Positions 18,875 to 27,558 of a stretch of DNA of 64,000 bases are shown piece after piece. Each line of letters begins with the position of its first letter. The stretch's first letter is position 1. Made by a program: the position numbers and the translations under genes. Source of the stretch: Qingrenia yutianensis (GTDB taxonomy: Bacteria; Bacillota; Clostridia; UMGS1810); assembly GCF_014385105.1 (NCBI RefSeq), contig NZ_JACRTE010000004.1:124001-188000 (forward strand). The letters are read 5' to 3'. The notes under the pieces were generated by a model. That model had not been told where the DNA came from. It made no database searches and saw nothing but the letters and a program-made list of their open reading frames with translations.

Positions 18875-19981
18875 TTGAAAAGTAAAAAAATATTAGGTTT
18901 ACTCCTTGTTGTAACACTTTTATCTGCAACTGTGTTTGGTACGGCGAGCGTCTTTGCGGCAGGTGCGCAAACAAATGTAAAACCCGAAAGCTATATGCCT
19001 CCGGTTAAAACGATATTTGTTGATGATGATTTTGAGAATAGAACGGTTGACGGGGGGGTTGCTCCTGTTGCTAAGGGCGAACCCGGTTATCGTGCAAATC
19101 AAATTAGAGAGGCCGACAAAGCCGGAGCCGGTTTTACTGCTAAAAAAGAAAATGACAATATTTATGCCTATAATGATACGCAGTATAAGACAATTAGGGT
19201 TTGTGATAAGGTAATACCGACATCTGCCGACAGATTGGTTATTTCTTTTAAATTTAATGTGAGCACACGAGCAGCGGGCGATGATTTTATGTTGAGATTT
19301 GGAAGTTCAAACAGCGCAAGAGCCTTGCGGTTCCTGTGGACAAGTAAAAATCGTGTAGAGATATACAAGTTTATTACTGACCCCACTACATCGAGCGGAT
19401 ATAATACGCCATGGTTATATAATATCGACGGAACGGCAAGCAAGACGTGGATTGACTTTACTTTAGTTTTGATTAAGAGTGGCAGCGGAGATAGCGCAGT
19501 TGCAAAAATAGATAAGATGTTCGTTAACGGTACAGAGGCTAAAATATCTGCAGATGTAAGAGAGCTTATGGCTGATTGTAACTGGTGGAAGAATGTATCG
19601 GATCCTGCTGAAAAGTTAAATGCAATTAACATTGGTAACGCAAAAGGAAACGGTTATATGTTTGATGACATTCTCATCTACGAGCCGTACGACGTATATA
19701 TGACCGACATTGACGCAGTAAAGAAAACCGTAAAAATCGTAAATGACGGAAGTAATGCGGTTGAGGGAAATGTTTTCATTGCGCTCTACGACAACGACAA
19801 AAATCTTCTTGCGGCAAAAGAGGCAAGTACAGCATTGAGCGTTCCGGCAGGCGGAAGTCAGACGGTTCCTCTCAACGACGAAACATTCGGTCACGCTGAT
19901 GCGAAAACCGCAAAAATATTCTTCTGGAACAAGTCGAGTCTTGCACCTCTCTGTGCGGCAGAAACTGTTTCGTTACCATAA
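18875..19981 (+). CDS. Secreted lectin-like protein, shorter paralogue
   Basis: About 368 residues. I chose the TTG at 18875 because AAGGGTGG lies 7 bases upstream and the product then starts MKSKKILGLLLVV with a clean signal peptide (ending near VFAAG). The module SYMPPVKTIFVDDDFE matches the 13488 protein, a jelly-roll-like middle follows, then YMFDDILIYEPYDV. A C-terminal beta domain ends AKIFFWNKSSLAPLC, close to the N-terminal domain of the DUF4832 gene (TTLTPLC). The middle part uses more AT-rich codons than its flanks. A strong terminator follows. Function is unknown; surface glycan binding is likely. Confidence 0.68.
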   Translation: MKSKKILGLLLVVTLLSATVFGTASVFAAGAQTNVKPESYMPPVKTIFVDDDFENRTVDGGVAPVAKGEPGYRANQIREADKAGAGFTAKKENDNIYAYNDTQYKTIRVCDKVIPTSADRLVISFKFNVSTRAAGDDFMLRFGSSNSARALRFLWTSKNRVEIYKFITDPTTSSGYNTPWLYNIDGTASKTWIDFTLVLIKSGSGDSAVAKIDKMFVNGTEAKISADVRELMADCNWWKNVSDPAEKLNAINIGNAKGNGYMFDDILIYEPYDVYMTDIDAVKKTVKIVNDGSNAVEGNVFIALYDNDKNLLAAKEASTALSVPAGGSQTVPLNDETFGHADAKTAKIFFWNKSSLAPLCAAETVSLP

Positions 19982-20011
19982 AAATATATAAAAAAAAACG
20001 AGTGGAATTTG

Positions 20012-20047
20012 AAAAACGGTACACATTTTTGTGTACCGTTTTAATTT
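20012..20047 (+). terminator. Rho-independent terminator of the surface-protein locus
   Basis: AAAACGGTACAC (20013-20024) pairs with GTGTACCGTTTT (20031-20042) around a T-rich 6-base loop, followed by AATTTT. It closes transcription after the lectin-like gene. Confidence 0.85.
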
Positions 20048-20136
20048 TCGACAAATTTTGCACCAACTCCGTTTTTTATACATATTATACAATGCAAGGA
20101 AAACTTGCAATTCAAACGAAAAAGGGGGTTAATTTT

Positions 20137-20544
20137 ATGTGTAAAAACGGATGCTGCTGCGCATTGCAGATTGTAATTTCGCTTGTCGTTGCGGCGGTTG
20201 TCGGCGTGCTCCGCTACTTCGGATATATCGTCGGTGCAGAACCCGTCTGGGCGGTTTTTGTTGTCGGCACTGCAGCGCTTGCACTGCTCATTGCCGGTAT
20301 ATTTATGTCGCGCTGTACCTCGTGCCGTCAGCACACAAGCGTATGCGGACGTATTCTTCTTGCAGTCGGAGCAATCGGAACTGTTATAACCTCAATAATC
20401 GCACTCGCAACGCTTGACGCCGCCGTTTTGACTGCCGCGATTATATCGGCATTTGTGGCATTTTTTGCCTCTCTGCTTATATCGGGCATAATCATAAACG
20501 CACTCGGAACGTCAAGCAATGACGGACAAAGATGCAGAATGTAG
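20137..20544 (+). CDS. Small Cys-rich integral membrane protein of unknown function
   Basis: A 135-residue protein beginning MCKNGCCCAL, with four or so hydrophobic segments and a Cys-rich loop (about residues 60-75, RCTSCRQHTSVC). ATG 20137 is preferred because AAAGGGGG lies 9 bases before it; the longer frame from 20002 would begin inside the upstream terminator. I do not recognise the family. The Cys clusters on both sides of a membrane segment suggest metal binding or disulfide formation, but this is speculation. It stands alone between two terminators. Confidence 0.7.
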   Translation: MCKNGCCCALQIVISLVVAAVVGVLRYFGYIVGAEPVWAVFVVGTAALALLIAGIFMSRCTSCRQHTSVCGRILLAVGAIGTVITSIIALATLDAAVLTAAIISAFVAFFASLLISGIIINALGTSSNDGQRCRM

Positions 20545-20552
20545 GCATTAAA

Positions 20553-20585
20553 AAAGGACGGGATTAAAATTCCGTCCCGTCCTTT
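20553..20585. terminator. Bidirectional terminator between convergent genes
   Basis: AAAGGACGGGA (20553-20563) pairs perfectly with TCCCGTCCTTT (20575-20585). A-runs on the left and T-runs on the right let it work for the small membrane gene (plus) and for the end of the 12-gene fumarate operon (minus). Confidence 0.85.
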
Positions 20586-20602
20586 ACATACTTTTTGTAA
20601 AC

Positions 20603-21865
20603 CTAACCGAATATAACAATCATAAACTGCGACACCAGCACAACCGCCAAAAGTGCGATAGGATATGTCGCCGCGTATGCCGAGGCAACGTCCTCCGTTT
20701 TTGCAACGTGGATAAGCGTGCCGAGCGCAGGGGTGCTTGTCATACCGCCTGTGATTGAGCCGAGCGAGTTTAACAGACTCAGCTTCAAAATCTTTGTTGC
20801 GATTATAAATCCGACAATCATCGGAACAATGGTCATAAGTGCGCCGTAGAGGAAGTATATCGGTTTGAAATACTTCGCAAAGTTTGCACCGCCGGCAACG
20901 CCCGCGCCGATTAAGAATATCATAAGTCCGAGCTCACGAAGGCACTCAAGAGTCTTTTTCGGAGGCATAACGTTAACCTTGCCGATACGCGAGAAATGTC
21001 CGAACACAAGCGCGGTGATAAGACAACCGCCCGTTGTGGTGAGCGAGAAGCACGTTCCCGAAAGTCCTTTTGCCGAGAGCGGAATTTTGATGTTTCCGAT
21101 TATAATTCCGATAAGCGCCGCAAGTCCGAACGCGCCGAGTCCCATATCGTCAATGTCGATAAGGTTTCCGAGCGCTTTTGCTGCCGAACCTGTGTTTACG
21201 CTCAAAAGTTTTTTGCGCTCCTCATCCATATTTGCGCCCACGATTTTGGGCATAATCTGAACGAACAAAACAACGCCGATTACACCGAAAAGGTATGCGA
21301 TACCATAGCCGACGGTAACCGCCGATTCAAGCTCCGCCGCAAGATTTGCGTTTGCGCCGTAAACGTTTTTAACCGTTTCTTTTGCCGCTGAAAATCCCGG
21401 CGTTGTGGTGAGCGAGCCCGACAAAAGTCCGTCGATAAGCGCGAGGAACTGTGTGTGGTCGGCTTCAAAGTTTCTGCCGATAAGATAGCAAACCACACAG
21501 GTTATTCCGCCCGACAGAATGATTGCAACACCGAGAAGAATATACGATTTAAAGTTTTGCTTAAGGTTTTTGAAAAATTTCGGACCGGCGATAAATCCTA
21601 CCGAGGTTACAAAGAAAACAAGTCCGAGATTTTCAACAATTTTAAGTCCCTGCTGTGCAATTTCTGCCGTTTTTAAAGCGTTTGCAAGCTGTTCATAGAA
21701 AAACGCGCCGTACAAAAGCGAAATGACAAAAACGCCGGCAGTACCGAGCGAAATGCCTTTCACGGTTACGCGTCCGAGTAAGTATCCGAGCGCTACAATC
21801 GCCATTATCGAAAAGATAAGGTACGATACGCTCGAAATGGAAATAACTCCGTTAAATAAGTGCAT
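20603..21865 (-). CDS. AspT/SucE-family exchanger, probable succinate (dicarboxylate) exporter
   Basis: A 420-residue membrane protein with two homologous halves of about five to six membrane segments each, each half carrying a Gly/Thr-rich re-entrant motif (GLLSGSLTTTPGFSAA and SITGGMTSTPALGTL). This is the hallmark of the aspartate:alanine exchanger family, which includes AspT and the corynebacterial succinate exporter SucE. ATG 21865 is used because AAAGAGGA precedes it; the longer frame has no ribosome site. It is the last gene of the operon and follows the fumarate reductase flavoprotein, so export of succinate, or an aspartate or fumarate/succinate exchange, is the likely job. The central soluble TrkA_C region of larger family members looks short here. 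Confidence 0.78.
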   Translation of the reverse strand: MHLFNGVISISSVSYLIFSIMAIVALGYLLGRVTVKGISLGTAGVFVISLLYGAFFYEQLANALKTAEIAQQGLKIVENLGLVFFVTSVGFIAGPKFFKNLKQNFKSYILLGVAIILSGGITCVVCYLIGRNFEADHTQFLALIDGLLSGSLTTTPGFSAAKETVKNVYGANANLAAELESAVTVGYGIAYLFGVIGVVLFVQIMPKIVGANMDEERKKLLSVNTGSAAKALGNLIDIDDMGLGAFGLAALIGIIIGNIKIPLSAKGLSGTCFSLTTTGGCLITALVFGHFSRIGKVNVMPPKKTLECLRELGLMIFLIGAGVAGGANFAKYFKPIYFLYGALMTIVPMIVGFIIATKILKLSLLNSLGSITGGMTSTPALGTLIHVAKTEDVASAYAATYPIALLAVVLVSQFMIVIFG

Positions 21866-21979
21866 TTTTAAGTCCTCTTTCAGTTTAATTGTTCTTTTTA
21901 TGTATTTTCCAAAGTAACATTTTGTCCGAAACACCCGTGTATTTCAGATGTTTCGGACAAAGATGCGTTTTATGTTTTT

Positions 21980-23575
21980 TTATTTTCTGCGGTAATCGGG
22001 CAAAAGCATAGGCGAAACAGCGTCTGTTTTAACACCTGCTTTTTCTCTTTCCGCGTCAAATTTTGCAATGTGCTCAAGTGTGAGCGCGCCGACTTTAACG
22101 TCTTTTGAATGAGCCGCCGCATTTTTGCCGGCGCTTCTGCCGAATACGATAATATCGAGCAGTGAGTTGCCCATAAGACGGTTTCTGCCGTGTATTCCTC
22201 CGACTGCCTCGCCTGCAACATAGAGGTTTTCAACGTTTGTTGTCATACCGTCAACGTTTATATCAAGACCGCCGTTCTGATAGTGAAGTGTGGGGTAAAC
22301 CAAAATCGGCTCTTTGCGAATGTCTATGCCGTAGCTTGCGAACATACGCATCATTGCAGGAATACGTTTTTCGATTGTGCCTTCACCGCCGATTGCCTCA
22401 ATCATAGGCGTGTCGAGCCAAACCGCGTCTCCGCTTCCCGTGTCAACGCCCTCTTTGCGGTCACTGCACTCTCTTATGATGGACGCCGCCGCAACGTCAC
22501 GCGTTTCGAGCGGATGCATAAACACTTTGCCGTCCCTGTTTACGAGTTTTGCGCCGAGCGAACGCACCTTTTCGGTAACAAGCGCACCGAAAATCTGCTG
22601 GGGGAATGCCGCGCCTGTGGGATGATACTGAAGTGTGTCGGCATACAAAAGCTTTGCGCCTGCGCGGTAGCCCAAAACAAGACCGTCCGCAGTTGCGCCG
22701 TAGTGGTTGGAGGTCGGGAAGCCCTGGTAGTGCATACGTCCGGCACCGCCCGTTGCGATGATAACAGTTTTTGCTCTCGCAACCATAAGCTCTTTTGTTT
22801 CCATATTCATAAGCACAGCGCCTGCAGCCTTGCCGTTTTCGTCGAGAATAAGTTCAATCGCGGATGTGAAGTCCACAACCTCGATACCGCGGTTTAACAC
22901 TTCGTCGCGCAAGGTTCTCATAATTTCAGCGCCCGAATAGTCTTTCGCCGCGTGCATACGTTTTCTCGATGTACCGCCTCCGTGGGTGGTAATCATTGTG
23001 CCGTCCGGCTCTTTGTCAAACTCAACGCCGAGTTCGTTAAGCCAGCCGATAGCCTCGGGAGCGTCGCACACAAGTTTTGCCAGAAGTTCTCTTTTTGCCG
23101 CGTAGTGACCGCCGCCGAATGCGTCCACAAAGTGGATTGCCGGCGAATCGTTGGGTTTGTCTGCCGCCTGAATACCGCCCTCTGCCATCATTGTGTTTGC
23201 GTCGCCCATACGGAGTTTTGTGACAATCATAGTTTTCGCGCCGGCGTTGTCCGCCTCGATAGCCGCGCTTGTTCCGGCACCGCCGCCGCCTATGATAAGC
23301 ACGTCAACGTCGTATTTGATGTTTGAAAGGTCAACGTCCTTTGCGGAAATTCTCGAATGAGCCTCGAGCATATCGCAAAGCTCAATCGGCACTTCTTCGC
23401 CTTTGTTCGGGCCGAACGAAAGCTTTTTAAATTCGCTTTTTTTGTAGTCGGGATGATAGGAGGCAAGCAGTTTTTCTTTTTCCTCCGCCGTCATACGTTT
23501 CGGCTCGTAAGCGATATTTTCTTTTCTTGCTTCTTCAACCGCTTTAAGTGATTTTTGAAAATTTTCAGAATACAT
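21980..23575 (-). CDS. Soluble fumarate reductase flavoprotein subunit (FrdA/TfrA-like)
   Basis: This 531-residue FAD enzyme should reduce fumarate to succinate. The dinucleotide fold GGGGAGTSAAIEA starts near residue 95. Counterparts of the superfamily's active-site residues are visible: His in QYHPTGA, Arg in ETRDVAAA, His in TLHYQNGG and Arg in NRLMGNSLLD. At the covalent-FAD position, where FrdA has SHT, this protein has ANT, so FAD is probably bound non-covalently. The N-terminal about 85 residues form an extra region unlike classical FrdA. It is translated 14 bases after its iron-sulfur partner from a strong AAGGAGG site. L-aspartate oxidase is the main alternative, but context argues for fumarate reductase. 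Confidence 0.8.
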   Translation of the reverse strand: MYSENFQKSLKAVEEARKENIAYEPKRMTAEEKEKLLASYHPDYKKSEFKKLSFGPNKGEEVPIELCDMLEAHSRISAKDVDLSNIKYDVDVLIIGGGGAGTSAAIEADNAGAKTMIVTKLRMGDANTMMAEGGIQAADKPNDSPAIHFVDAFGGGHYAAKRELLAKLVCDAPEAIGWLNELGVEFDKEPDGTMITTHGGGTSRKRMHAAKDYSGAEIMRTLRDEVLNRGIEVVDFTSAIELILDENGKAAGAVLMNMETKELMVARAKTVIIATGGAGRMHYQGFPTSNHYGATADGLVLGYRAGAKLLYADTLQYHPTGAAFPQQIFGALVTEKVRSLGAKLVNRDGKVFMHPLETRDVAAASIIRECSDRKEGVDTGSGDAVWLDTPMIEAIGGEGTIEKRIPAMMRMFASYGIDIRKEPILVYPTLHYQNGGLDINVDGMTTNVENLYVAGEAVGGIHGRNRLMGNSLLDIIVFGRSAGKNAAAHSKDVKVGALTLEHIAKFDAEREKAGVKTDAVSPMLLPDYRRK

Positions 23576-23589
23576 TGCTTAAAACCTCC

Positions 23590-24264
23590 TTACTTTTCGA
23601 TTTCTCTGTTATTGTAAAGTTCTTTGATTTCGTCAATGGGTTTGCCCATAAGATTTTCTATAAGCTCGGTAAATGTGCCGTCTTTAATCTCTTTTATGCG
23701 GTCCTCAAGATGTTTTGTCTTGGGCGCGAGATATTTTCCGTTAAGACGTCTTGCAAGCATTGCAACCTGCGGATGCGAAATTCCCGCGGGACATCTTGAC
23801 GAACATACACCGCACATAACGCAGTCAAACGATTCCTCGGCGCATTTGTCAAACTCTCCGCGCTGTGCGTATGCGATATACTGCATAACGTTAAGGCTCT
23901 GCGTACAGCTTTTTGTGCAGGCATTACAGCCTACGCAAGCGTAAATTTCGGGATAAAGCTGCATCATAATCTGCTCTGTCGGCTTAACCTTTTCAATGTC
24001 GTAAACCTCTTTTACGAGAGGGAAGAACGGCAGAGTTGCAACATACATATTATCTTCAACCTTGGTCTGACAAGCAAGACAAGTTTTAAGTTCCTTGTCG
24101 CCCTTTATGCGGTAAATGGTAGCGCATGCACCGCAAAATCCGTTTCTGCAGCCGCAGCCGCGCACAAGCTGATAGCCTGCATATTCCATTGCGCGCATTA
24201 TTGTAAGGTTATCGGGCACAGAATACTGCTTGCCGAAAAGGTAAACATTAACCATATTTTCCAT
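23590..24264 (-). CDS. Fumarate reductase iron-sulfur subunit (FrdB/TfrB N-domain-like)
   Basis: A 224-residue electron-transfer subunit. The N-terminal [2Fe-2S] domain carries GCGCRNGFCGAC and a later CLAC. The C-terminal part has two four-Cys cluster motifs, CVGCNACTKSC and CVMCGVCSSRC. In methanogen thiol:fumarate reductase the TfrB subunit continues into a CCG domain; this protein stops before one, and the CCG protein HdrB is encoded separately in the operon. No membrane anchor subunit is nearby. ATG 24264 is chosen for the AAGGAGGAA site; the frame could extend eight codons further upstream. It would pass electrons from the Flx-Hdr module to the flavoprotein. Confidence 0.8.
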   Translation of the reverse strand: MENMVNVYLFGKQYSVPDNLTIMRAMEYAGYQLVRGCGCRNGFCGACATIYRIKGDKELKTCLACQTKVEDNMYVATLPFFPLVKEVYDIEKVKPTEQIMMQLYPEIYACVGCNACTKSCTQSLNVMQYIAYAQRGEFDKCAEESFDCVMCGVCSSRCPAGISHPQVAMLARRLNGKYLAPKTKHLEDRIKEIKDGTFTELIENLMGKPIDEIKELYNNREIEK

Positions 24265-24299
24265 AATCAGTTCCTCCTTATATATCAAAATCCGTCGTA

Positions 24300-25133
24300 T
24301 TAGTATTCATCGGGCAGCTCGTCGATTTCGTCGCATCTGAAAACGGGGCCGTCCTTGCAGACGTATTTTGAACCGATATTGCACCGTCCGCATTTTCCTA
24401 TTCCGCATTTCATACGAAGTTCCATTGTGGTGTAAACCTGCGTTTTGTCAAATCCAAGTTCCTGCAGGCCTGCAAGAGTGAATTTAATCATAATCGGAGG
24501 TCCGCACAAAATCGCGGTTTTGTCGGTGGAAAATCCGAGCTCTTTAACATAGTTCGGAACAAATCCGACGTGTCCGTTCCATTCGGGCTGTTCGCGGTCG
24601 ATTGTAAGGTGAACGTTCACACCTTCGTCCTTCGACCATTCGTCGATAATTTCTTTGTAGTCCACCAAATCCTGCATACTTCTCGAACCGTACACAATAT
24701 CAATTTTACCGTATCTGTCGCGGTAGTGACGGCAGTAGTTTATAACCGAGCGGAGCGGTGCAAGACCGATACCGCCGGCGATAAAGAGCATATCGTGACC
24801 TTTAAATTCGGTGTCAACGGGAAATGCGTTGCCGTAAGGTCCTCTGATTGTAATCTGCTGACCTACCTCCATAGAATGGAGCCATTCGGTGACGCAGCCG
24901 CATTTTTTTATGGAAAATTCCATAAATTCTGTGTTAGTGGGCGAGGAGGTTATCGAAAACATCGCTTCGCCGACTCCCGGGATTGAAAGCATAGCGCACT
25001 GACCGGGTTTATGCTCGAAAGCTTTTTTTCCGTCGGGGGTTACCACGCGGAAAGTTTTAACGTCGGGCGTATCTATGCGAATGTCGGTAACAACGCCGAC
25101 AACGGGGATAAGCGCTTCTTTTTCGTTAAGCAT
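24300..25133 (-). CDS. flxA: FlxA-like NAD(P)H-oxidising FAD/[2Fe-2S] subunit
   Basis: A 277-residue ferredoxin-reductase-fold protein of the AsrB/PyrK/FlxA group. It has an FAD domain (PGQCAMLSIPG, FSITSSP), a nicotinamide-binding part (FIAGGIGLAPLRS, LCGPPIM) and a C-terminal [2Fe-2S] site CGIGKCGRCNIG with a further Cys in KYVCKDG. In the established Flx-Hdr complexes this subunit takes electrons from NADH. It overlaps the flxB-like gene by 8 bases. Sulfite reductase subunit B is the close look-alike, but no sulfite reductase catalytic subunit is present and the hdr/flxD genes fit Flx. Confidence 0.82.
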   Translation of the reverse strand: MLNEKEALIPVVGVVTDIRIDTPDVKTFRVVTPDGKKAFEHKPGQCAMLSIPGVGEAMFSITSSPTNTEFMEFSIKKCGCVTEWLHSMEVGQQITIRGPYGNAFPVDTEFKGHDMLFIAGGIGLAPLRSVINYCRHYRDRYGKIDIVYGSRSMQDLVDYKEIIDEWSKDEGVNVHLTIDREQPEWNGHVGFVPNYVKELGFSTDKTAILCGPPIMIKFTLAGLQELGFDKTQVYTTMELRMKCGIGKCGRCNIGSKYVCKDGPVFRCDEIDELPDEY

Positions 25134-26151
25134 TTGCCTTGCCTCCTAACTTTTTCATAACTTTTACAATGTTCATCTGAATGGGGCATTTTGCCAGACA
25201 TCTTCCGCAGCCGACGCACGAGAAAAGTCCGTCGTTGTTTGTGGGATAATACACAAGCTTGTGCATAAATCTCTGACGGAAACGTTCAAGCTGGGTAAGA
25301 CGGGGCTGACCTGCCGACATTTTGGTAAATTCGGAATACATACACGAATCCCAGCAGCGGAAACGCTTAACGCCGTGACCTGTGTTGAAATCTTTTATAT
25401 CGTAGCACTGGCAGGTGGGACACACAAATGTGCACGTTCCGCAGCCCAGGCACGACTCGGAAAGCTCGCTCCATTCGGGCGCGTCGAAAAACTCTTTTGT
25501 TTTTCCGCTTCCGAATTTGTCCGCCGTAAGATTTGCAAGCGGAAGGCGCGAAAGAAACTCTTTTATAACCTTTTTCTGTTCGTCAACCGCGGTTTCGTCC
25601 GCATTTTCGGTAACGCTGTCAATTTCTTTTAAGAGATTTTCGCCCTTTTCGGTTTTTGCGTCCAGATAGAAAAATCCGTCCGCTTTATAACAAACCACGT
25701 CGCCGTCGGGTTCGGACGCGTCAATGCCGAAAGTATGGCAGAAACACGTTTCAACGGGTTTATTGCACGCGAGCGACATTATAATGCCGTGTTCGCGCCT
25801 GTTTTTGTAATAGGTGTCTACAGGCTCTGCCAAAAATACGCGGTCGAGAACGTCAAAGCTTTTCACATCGCACGCTTTTATGCCGAAAATAACGAAATCT
25901 TCACATTCTTCGCGCGTGTCGATAACTTCAATGTTTTTGCCCTCAACTTTAAAATCCATAAGGTTTTCGGTCTGCGGAAAGAAGAAATCTTTTGCACTGC
26001 GCACCGTGTTAAGCTCGTTTGAAAGAACACTGCCGTTTTCAAACTTTTTAAATTTTGCACCGCCCTTTGTATCCTGCGGAATATAAAGGGTTTTGCCCGA
26101 CGCGATTTTTTCAAAAAGCGCGGTTATATTATCAGCTGAAATTTTACGCAT
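25126..26151 (-). CDS. flxB: FlxB-like iron-sulfur protein (AsrA-like)
   Basis: A 341-residue [4Fe-4S] protein. Its first two thirds resemble AsrA-type proteins, with an internal CDVKSFDVLDRVF segment and CNKPVETCFC. The end has two cluster motifs, CLGCGTCTFVCP and CVGCGRCLAKCP. ATG 26151 lies 8 bases inside the upstream gene's end and has AGAGGTGA before it; the 12-codon longer frame is unlikely. It probably relays electrons between the NADH-oxidising FlxA and FlxC/FlxD. Confidence 0.8.
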   Translation of the reverse strand: MRKISADNITALFEKIASGKTLYIPQDTKGGAKFKKFENGSVLSNELNTVRSAKDFFFPQTENLMDFKVEGKNIEVIDTREECEDFVIFGIKACDVKSFDVLDRVFLAEPVDTYYKNRREHGIIMSLACNKPVETCFCHTFGIDASEPDGDVVCYKADGFFYLDAKTEKGENLLKEIDSVTENADETAVDEQKKVIKEFLSRLPLANLTADKFGSGKTKEFFDAPEWSELSESCLGCGTCTFVCPTCQCYDIKDFNTGHGVKRFRCWDSCMYSEFTKMSAGQPRLTQLERFRQRFMHKLVYYPTNNDGLFSCVGCGRCLAKCPIQMNIVKVMKKLGGKANA

Positions 26152-27136
26152 CGCCTTCACCTCTTTCCACTGCCTCGCCCGGCTCAATATCTTCGGTGGT
26201 GTAGTTTACAACCGGCGCTCTCGAGCCGACTTCTTCGCCTGCCTGATAGTCGCCGTAGAAAGCGTTTATATCTTTTATAAACTTTCTGTTTAAAAGGTGG
26301 AGCGGAATGTGCTGGGGACAAACTCTCGAGCACTCACCGCAGTCGGTACATCTTCCGGCAACGTGGAACGCGCGGATAATGTGGAACATTTTTTCTTCAA
26401 ATTCGTTTGACGCCGCTTTGTTTTCAACGCCCGAATTGGGGTTATCGAACACGCACTTTTCACAGGTGCAGGCAGGACAAACGTCACGGCACGCGTTGCA
26501 TCGTATGCATCGCGAAAGTTCGTTTTGCCAGAAAGCAAATCTTTCGTCGGGAGTCATTTTTTCAAGCTTTTCCACCTCGTCGAAACGCGTATTTTCGAGA
26601 ACCTCGCCGTTTTCGCCGATAAGTTCGTCGTACGCAACGCATTTTTTCGATTTGCAGTTTATGCATCTTTCCGAGAGATAGTCGTTTCTGTCAAGTTCGA
26701 TTTTGCCGTCGTATAAGGTGTCAACGGTGATTTTGCCGTTGTTTTCGGCAACCGACACAATACCGTCGCATTTTTCTTTTATTTTGTTAATATCGAGCAT
26801 ACCGTCACAGGGGATACCCGCCGCGTAAACCTTCTCGCGGTCAAAACGGTGCTCGGTGAGAAGCTGATTAAAGCTGTACGAGTCGCAGGGTTTTAAGAAA
26901 ACCAAAACCTTGTTTTCGTCTTTTGCGGTTTCTTTTACAAGATATTTTGAAAAGTTTGCACCGCAGAAGCTGCCCCATACAAAGCCGTCATCGAGGGAGG
27001 ATACGTCTTTGAAAACCGACGGCGTAACGTCGTAGTCAAATTCGCCCTTTCCCCAGGCAAGAACACGGTTTACCGTGCCGTTTTCCATAAGTTCTTTTGC
27101 TTTTGAAATGAGAATTTCACGGTTTATTTTTTGCAT
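26144..27136 (-). CDS. flxC: FlxC-like iron-sulfur protein
   Basis: A 330-residue protein whose N-terminal half resembles the F420-hydrogenase-beta/FlxC type (FLKPCDSYSFNQLL, GIPCDGMLDINKI) and whose C-terminal half carries two ferredoxin motifs, CIRCNACRDVCPAC and CTDCGECSRVCP, plus a CINCKSKKC element. The C-terminus is acidic. It overlaps flxD by 13 bases and flxB by 8, so expression is tightly coupled. Assignment to FlxC comes from order and domain make-up; its exact electron route is unknown. Confidence 0.78.
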   Translation of the reverse strand: MQKINREILISKAKELMENGTVNRVLAWGKGEFDYDVTPSVFKDVSSLDDGFVWGSFCGANFSKYLVKETAKDENKVLVFLKPCDSYSFNQLLTEHRFDREKVYAAGIPCDGMLDINKIKEKCDGIVSVAENNGKITVDTLYDGKIELDRNDYLSERCINCKSKKCVAYDELIGENGEVLENTRFDEVEKLEKMTPDERFAFWQNELSRCIRCNACRDVCPACTCEKCVFDNPNSGVENKAASNEFEEKMFHIIRAFHVAGRCTDCGECSRVCPQHIPLHLLNRKFIKDINAFYGDYQAGEEVGSRAPVVNYTTEDIEPGEAVERGEGDA

Positions 27137-27558
27137 CGTAAATCCTCCAATCTCTTATTTTCGCCGAGTGACGCAACTTTTGACGCAAAATCGTTCATAG
27201 TCTGCGCAAATTTTGCACCCTCCGCGGCGCTTACCCATTCAACGCGAGTACGCTCTTTTTCTATGCCGAGATAGTCGAGCATTGAGAACAAAAGCGCCAT
27301 ACGTCGGCGTGTGTAGTAGTTTCCCGAGGTGTAATGGCAGTCGCCGGGGTGGCATCCGCAGATGATTACACCGTCGGCGCCTCTTTGAAACGCACGGAGA
27401 ATAAACATCGGGTTTACTCTGCACGAGCAGGGAACGCGGATAATTTTTACGTCCGCGGGATAATTAAGTCTGTTGTTGCCCGCAAGGTCTGCGCCTGCAT
27501 ATGAACACCAATTACAGCAGAACGCAACGATAAGCGGTTTATATTCGTTTACTTGCAT
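27124..27558 (-). CDS. flxD: FlxD/MvhD-like [2Fe-2S] electron-transfer protein
   Basis: A 144-residue member of the MvhD/FlxD family, which links the electron-input module to HdrA. Diagnostic stretches include FCCNWCSYAGADLAG, VPCSCRVNP, GADGVIICGCHPGDCHY and GNYYTRRR. Length matches the family. It overlaps hdrA by 10 bases and flxC by 13. In Flx-Hdr systems this subunit hands NADH-derived electrons to HdrA, the presumed bifurcation site. Confidence 0.9.
   Translation of the reverse strand: MQVNEYKPLIVAFCCNWCSYAGADLAGNNRLNYPADVKIIRVPCSCRVNPMFILRAFQRGADGVIICGCHPGDCHYTSGNYYTRRRMALLFSMLDYLGIEKERTRVEWVSAAEGAKFAQTMNDFASKVASLGENKRLEDLRCKK

Noticed and set aside
21980..23575. L-aspartate oxidase (NadB) for the FAD protein
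   Set aside because: NadB belongs to the same superfamily, but no nadA/nadC is near and the partner [2Fe-2S]/[4Fe-4S] subunit, fumarase and MDH fit fumarate reductase better.
24300..26151. Anaerobic sulfite reductase subunits AsrA/AsrB
   Set aside because: The fold fits, but no AsrC or other sulfite reductase subunit is present, while hdrABC, flxC and flxD genes adjoin, which points to FlxA/FlxB.
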